A DNA stretch of 64,000 bases, from NCBI RefSeq assembly GCF_000974785.1, contig NZ_BBWV01000003.1:620001-684000 (forward strand), given 5' to 3'. The notes under the pieces were generated by a model. It had not been told where the DNA came from, ran no database searches, and saw nothing but the letters and a program-made list of their open reading frames with translations. Origin of the DNA: Flavihumibacter petaseus NBRC 106054 (lineage in GTDB: Bacteria > Bacteroidota > Bacteroidia > Chitinophagales > Chitinophagaceae). This document shows positions 60,799 to 64,000 of this stretch, one piece after another (the first letter of the stretch is position 1; each line of letters starts with the position of its first letter). A program made the position numbers and the translations under genes.

Positions 60799-61044
60799 GT
60801 GATACAACACACTGCTGTTACCCCTGCCGCGTTGAGGAGCATGATCAGGAAAAAGCTGGTCTGCTTCGGCGGAAACCGCAAGCTGAAGATCTACGGGATG
60901 CTTTCCTGTGCGTCCGGCAAAAGAATGAAAGAGTCAAATCGCGTGTTCTTTTCTTCCGAACAGGAAGCAAGACGCAATGGTTATCGCCCTTGCGGACATT
61001 GTTTGAAAAGTGACTATGAAAAATGGAAACATGAACCTGTTTGA
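60799..61044 (+). CDS. Stand-alone Ada metal-binding domain protein
   Basis: An 81-residue protein similar to the N-terminal zinc domain of Ada. Cys in Leu-Ser-Cys-Ala-Ser-Gly-Lys-Arg-Met and the Cys-Gly-His-Cys pair are kept. The position matching Ada Cys38, the methylphosphotriester acceptor, is Gly. So it is unlikely to accept methyl groups by the E. coli route. The GTG start at 60799 fits the family N-terminus (Ile-Gln-His); ATG 60841 is an alternative. It overlaps alkB by 14 bp. Confidence 0.7.
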   Translation: MIQHTAVTPAALRSMIRKKLVCFGGNRKLKIYGMLSCASGKRMKESNRVFFSSEQEARRNGYRPCGHCLKSDYEKWKHEPV

Positions 61045-61639
61045 TTTCGAAGCCGATAAAACCCGTAACTGGCTCCCCTATGACGGGACAGTGAATTATT
61101 ACGGCAAAGTCCTCACCAGGGAAGCTGCAGATCACTTCCGGGATAGTTTGCTGGAAACAATCGCCTGGCAAAATGATGTAGCCGTCATCTTTGGTAAAGA
61201 GATTGTCACCAGGAGAAAAGTCGCCTGGTATGGTGATCAGCCTTTTGAATACACCTATTCCAATACAACAAAAAGGGCCCTGCCATGGACAAAAGAATTA
61301 TTGGCATTGAAGGAACTGGCTGAAAAGGAAACCGGCGAAACCTACAATTCCTGCCTGTTGAATTTGTATCATAGCGGGGAGGAGGGGATGGCCTGGCATA
61401 GCGATGCTGAAACTGACCTGAAAAAAGACGGGGCGATTGCTTCTTTAAGTTTCGGGGCGGAAAGGAAATTTGCCTTTAAGCATAAACGAACCAGTGATAA
61501 GGTGGAAATGTACCTGGAGCATGGAAGCCTGCTGGTGATGAAGGGCATTACACAGACTCACTGGCTGCACAGGCTGCCTCCGAGTAAGAAAATAGCAATT
61601 TTGAGGGTGAATCTGACCTTCCGGACTATTGCGGGGTAG
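61031..61639 (+). CDS. alkB: Alpha-ketoglutarate-dependent dioxygenase AlkB
   Basis: A 202-residue AlkB-family protein. The iron site is His-Ser-Asp (near 124) and His in Thr-His-Trp-Leu-His (near 179), with Arg in Ile-Leu-Arg-Val-Asn for 2-oxoglutarate. AlkB removes methyl groups from 1-methyladenine and 3-methylcytosine. The frame begins at 61010 (GTG) with ATGs at 61016 and 61031; 61031 gives the Met-Asn-Leu-Phe start of the family. It completes the cluster begun by the Ada-like gene. Confidence 0.85.
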   Translation: MNLFDFEADKTRNWLPYDGTVNYYGKVLTREAADHFRDSLLETIAWQNDVAVIFGKEIVTRRKVAWYGDQPFEYTYSNTTKRALPWTKELLALKELAEKETGETYNSCLLNLYHSGEEGMAWHSDAETDLKKDGAIASLSFGAERKFAFKHKRTSDKVEMYLEHGSLLVMKGITQTHWLHRLPPSKKIAILRVNLTFRTIAG

Positions 61640-61663
61640 TGCTCAAAGGGTTTACTTTGACCA

Positions 61664-63997
61664 ATGAGTACTTGCTATCGTTACAGCTATTGCTGCCTGT
61701 TCCTGATCTGGTTTGTTACAGGTGTTTTTGCACAAAAGAAAAAGGACACTTTCCTGCCACCATATAAGGGCATCTTTACCCGTCCCGCAAAACTTATTCC
61801 CACTGCATTTACACCTGATGCGCCGATAGCCGGTAACGGAGATCTTGGCATTGTTGTGGGCGGTACACCCGCAAAACAATGCATCTACATTGCCAAGAAT
61901 GATTTCTGGAAGGCGAAGACGGGTTATCCCGAAGGAGGATTATGCCTGCCGGGTGGATTGAATATATCCATCCCGGAACTGGATGGTGCAACTTATTATG
62001 CGGAACAGGTAATTGCCAATGGCAATATCAATGTAACCTGTAAGAAAGGTGACTTAACCTATAAGCTCAACTTATTTGTGCCGGCAGGAAGCAATAAGGT
62101 GATCCTTGAAATGTCAGTAACCGGCAAGCCATGTGCGGTTACCCTTGGCATCTGGAGTCAGACCGGTTTTGACTCCCGGAATGAATCCGGCGAAAGAGAT
62201 GGCATATCCTATACGATGCGCCATTTTGATTCACCGGAACTGGACTGGCCTTCCCATGTTGCGCTGGCCGTGCACCCCATCGGTAGTACGGGAAATTATT
62301 TTACATTAAAGCCATCGACAAAAGTGATCGTGGTAGTTGGCGCCAGCACCAATCATGAGCAATCAGATTACCTCGGTGCTGCCATCGCCAGTGTGAAGCA
62401 TGCATCACCTTCAGTGGTGGCTGGGTTGAGGAAAAGCAATGATCAATGGTGGAGAACCTTCTGGAATCAATCCCATGTTGAGTTGGGAGACACCCTCCTG
62501 GAGAAATATTATTACGGCGCGCAATACCTGTTGGCATCCTGCAGCAGGAACAGCAATTTTCCGCCGGGATTGTGCGGCAATTCCATTACTGCAGATGCCG
62601 TGAGTGCATGGCAGGGAGATTATCATGCGAATTACAATTACCAGGCACCCTGGTGGGCGAGCTTTTCGTCCAATCATGTTGAGCTTACCGACGGGTACGA
62701 TAACCCGGTGCTTGCTTATATGCAGAAAGCACAGGTTCATGCGAAGGAGCTGATGCATTGCCGGGGTGTTTATTATCCGGTGGGGATAGGGCCGAAGGGC
62801 TTTGCGTCATCCATGTATCCGCTGACAGAAGAAAAGATGATGAAAAACTATGGCATCAAAGACCTTAATCTCGAAGGGGGACTGATGTTCTGCGGACAAA
62901 GAAGCAATGCCGCATTCCTGACTGTCAATATGTTTCAACGATTTTATCACACTTATGACCGGGAGTATGCCATGAAAGTGTATCCTTTTATCCGGGAAGT
63001 AGCTGATTTCTGGGAAGATTACCTGAAGTATGAAAACGGGCAGTATAACGATTACAATGATAATTTTTGGGAAGTCGGACCGTGGACAGACAACTGGCGA
63101 CTGGACATGCAATCCGGCGATACCAATAACACCAATACGCTTGGACTTCTGAAAATGTTCTACAAGGGCATCCTGGAGATGAGCGCATTCCTCCAGGTAG
63201 ACCAGGATAAAAGGGCTAAGTGGGAGCACATTCAACAACATTTGTATCCTGTTCCACTGGCAGTGTCGAATGGTATGACCCGGGTCAAGGCGGCTGAGCG
63301 CGGAACCAGCTCAGGAAGTGAGGGGAGAACCAAGCCCGGGTTTGGCAGGGTTTCGGCGTATGCCTGGGTGTTTCCTTCAGATATTACAGGAGTGCGGTCA
63401 ACTCCTGAATTTGCAGAGATCCTCCGGAAGGAAATAGGCAGGTGGGATTCATTGCCTGGCGGAGATGCCACCTGGAACAACCTGGGTAACGGATTTGAAA
63501 CCTACTTTACCACGGCGATACGGGTGGGTTATGATCCCGAAGCAGTAATTACAAAACTCAAAGAGCGAATTGCTAAAACTGCCCTGCCGAACTTCTGGGT
63601 GCAGCAGTCGGGCGGGTTGACGGAAACCCTCAGCGCGGTTCCGTCCTGCATCAACGAAATGTTGTTGCAGAGCTACGAAGGGATGATCCGGGTGTTTCCT
63701 GCCTGGCCGGGTGAAAACGCCCGCTTTCACCACCTCAGGACATACGGGGCGTTCCTTGTATCTTCGGAGAAGCAGGCAGGCACAGTCCGCCAAGTGACCA
63801 TCAACAGTGAAAAAGGAAGGCCCTGTTCAGTAGAGAATCCCTGGAACACTGCGTTGTCTGTAACAGAAGACGGAAAACCGCTTATCGCAACAGTGAATGG
63901 AAATGTCTATACATTTCCTACCAAAGCAGGAAGCACTTACCAGCTTACCGCCAAACTTACCGCCACCCAAGCCCGGGGGCTACATGCTTCAAAATAG
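61664..63997 (+). CDS. GH95-like secreted glycoside hydrolase
   Basis: A 777-residue exported protein with a signal peptide ending Val-Phe-Ala-Gln (about 24). The beta-sandwich domain (to about 240) precedes an (alpha/alpha)6 barrel with Gln-Gly-Asp-Tyr-His-Ala-Asn-Tyr-Asn-Tyr-Gln (near 320), where Asn and Asp residues correspond to the GH95 inverting fucosidase/galactosidase active site, and a C-terminal beta domain. The domain order fits GH95-like proteins; the sugar is uncertain. It ends three bases before the window end. A near -7 box (TTACTTTG) lies just upstream. Confidence 0.75.
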   Translation: MSTCYRYSYCCLFLIWFVTGVFAQKKKDTFLPPYKGIFTRPAKLIPTAFTPDAPIAGNGDLGIVVGGTPAKQCIYIAKNDFWKAKTGYPEGGLCLPGGLNISIPELDGATYYAEQVIANGNINVTCKKGDLTYKLNLFVPAGSNKVILEMSVTGKPCAVTLGIWSQTGFDSRNESGERDGISYTMRHFDSPELDWPSHVALAVHPIGSTGNYFTLKPSTKVIVVVGASTNHEQSDYLGAAIASVKHASPSVVAGLRKSNDQWWRTFWNQSHVELGDTLLEKYYYGAQYLLASCSRNSNFPPGLCGNSITADAVSAWQGDYHANYNYQAPWWASFSSNHVELTDGYDNPVLAYMQKAQVHAKELMHCRGVYYPVGIGPKGFASSMYPLTEEKMMKNYGIKDLNLEGGLMFCGQRSNAAFLTVNMFQRFYHTYDREYAMKVYPFIREVADFWEDYLKYENGQYNDYNDNFWEVGPWTDNWRLDMQSGDTNNTNTLGLLKMFYKGILEMSAFLQVDQDKRAKWEHIQQHLYPVPLAVSNGMTRVKAAERGTSSGSEGRTKPGFGRVSAYAWVFPSDITGVRSTPEFAEILRKEIGRWDSLPGGDATWNNLGNGFETYFTTAIRVGYDPEAVITKLKERIAKTALPNFWVQQSGGLTETLSAVPSCINEMLLQSYEGMIRVFPAWPGENARFHHLRTYGAFLVSSEKQAGTVRQVTINSEKGRPCSVENPWNTALSVTEDGKPLIATVNGNVYTFPTKAGSTYQLTAKLTATQARGLHASK

Positions 63998-64000
63998 AAG

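Noticed and set aside
1-64000. CRISPR arrays, rRNA genes, insertion sequences.
   Set aside because: No regularly spaced repeats, rRNA sequence or transposase frames were found on reading both strands.

Overview
The window looks like chromosomal DNA of a Bacteroidota bacterium, most likely family Chitinophagaceae. The evidence is the family content (GSCFA, DUF5686 with a carboxypeptidase-regulatory domain, PepSY-like secreted protein, DUF6660, GH127/GH97/GH43/GH63/GH95-like enzymes, CusA fused to an outer-membrane channel), recurrent start-proximal promoters of the Bacteroidota form TAnnTTTG, and the lack of clear Shine-Dalgarno sequences. Genes are dense, many overlap by a few bases, and several convergent pairs have 0 to 3 bases between stop codons.

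Layout. 1-6.4 kb: partial serine hydrolase, RlmB, HMG-CoA lyase, GSCFA protein, NahK-like kinase, MiaE, BioF. 6.6-13 kb: penicillin-acylase-like hydrolase, small membrane protein, DUF5686 outer-membrane protein, TrhO. 13-25 kb: PepSY-like protein, MutS2-type ATPase without Smr domain, CBS protein, GH63 glucosidase, class IV aminotransferase, WYL regulator, Gfo/Idh/MocA oxidoreductase, DinB, RMD1/DUF155, a CLC protein with fluoride-antiporter (CLC-F) hallmarks, SRPBCC. 25-38.9 kb: secreted glycan hydrolases (GH127, GH97, GH43, GH18) mixed with regulators (HxlR, MarR-GNAT fusion, two-kinase hybrid sensor and CheY-like partner), NmrA-like protein and Tag glycosylase. 39-41.4 kb: a TetR-controlled unit with twin perfect operators. 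41.5-50 kb: D-aminoacylase-like lipoprotein, beta-propeller lipoprotein and a heavy-metal efflux operon. 50-53.4 kb: an AraC-headed redox operon.

The most unusual region is 53.4-56.15 kb. Two miniature transcription units, each with a strong terminator, precede an apparent operon: tRNA-Gln(CUG), a YkuK-like RNase H-fold protein, a structured non-coding stretch of about 500 bases, and an SPFH/Band-7 (slipin) protein with three internal repeats. The non-coding stretch begins with two tRNA-like cloverleaves in circularly permuted order: T-arm, then a 5-bp acceptor stem closed by a 4-5 nt loop, then D-arm. SPFH proteins with a tRNA-like RNA have been linked to RNA repair by comparative genomics (recalled, not looked up). 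The permuted, capped-acceptor arrangement is read directly from this sequence.

56.1-64 kb: GNAT, AraC regulator, cupin membrane protein coupled to a complete class B1 metallo-beta-lactamase, then a compact alkylation-damage cluster (AraC-MGMT fusion, 2OG-Fe(II) oxygenase, stand-alone Ada zinc domain, AlkB), and a GH95-like secreted glycosidase. No rRNA, CRISPR array, transposase, integrase or plasmid functions were seen.
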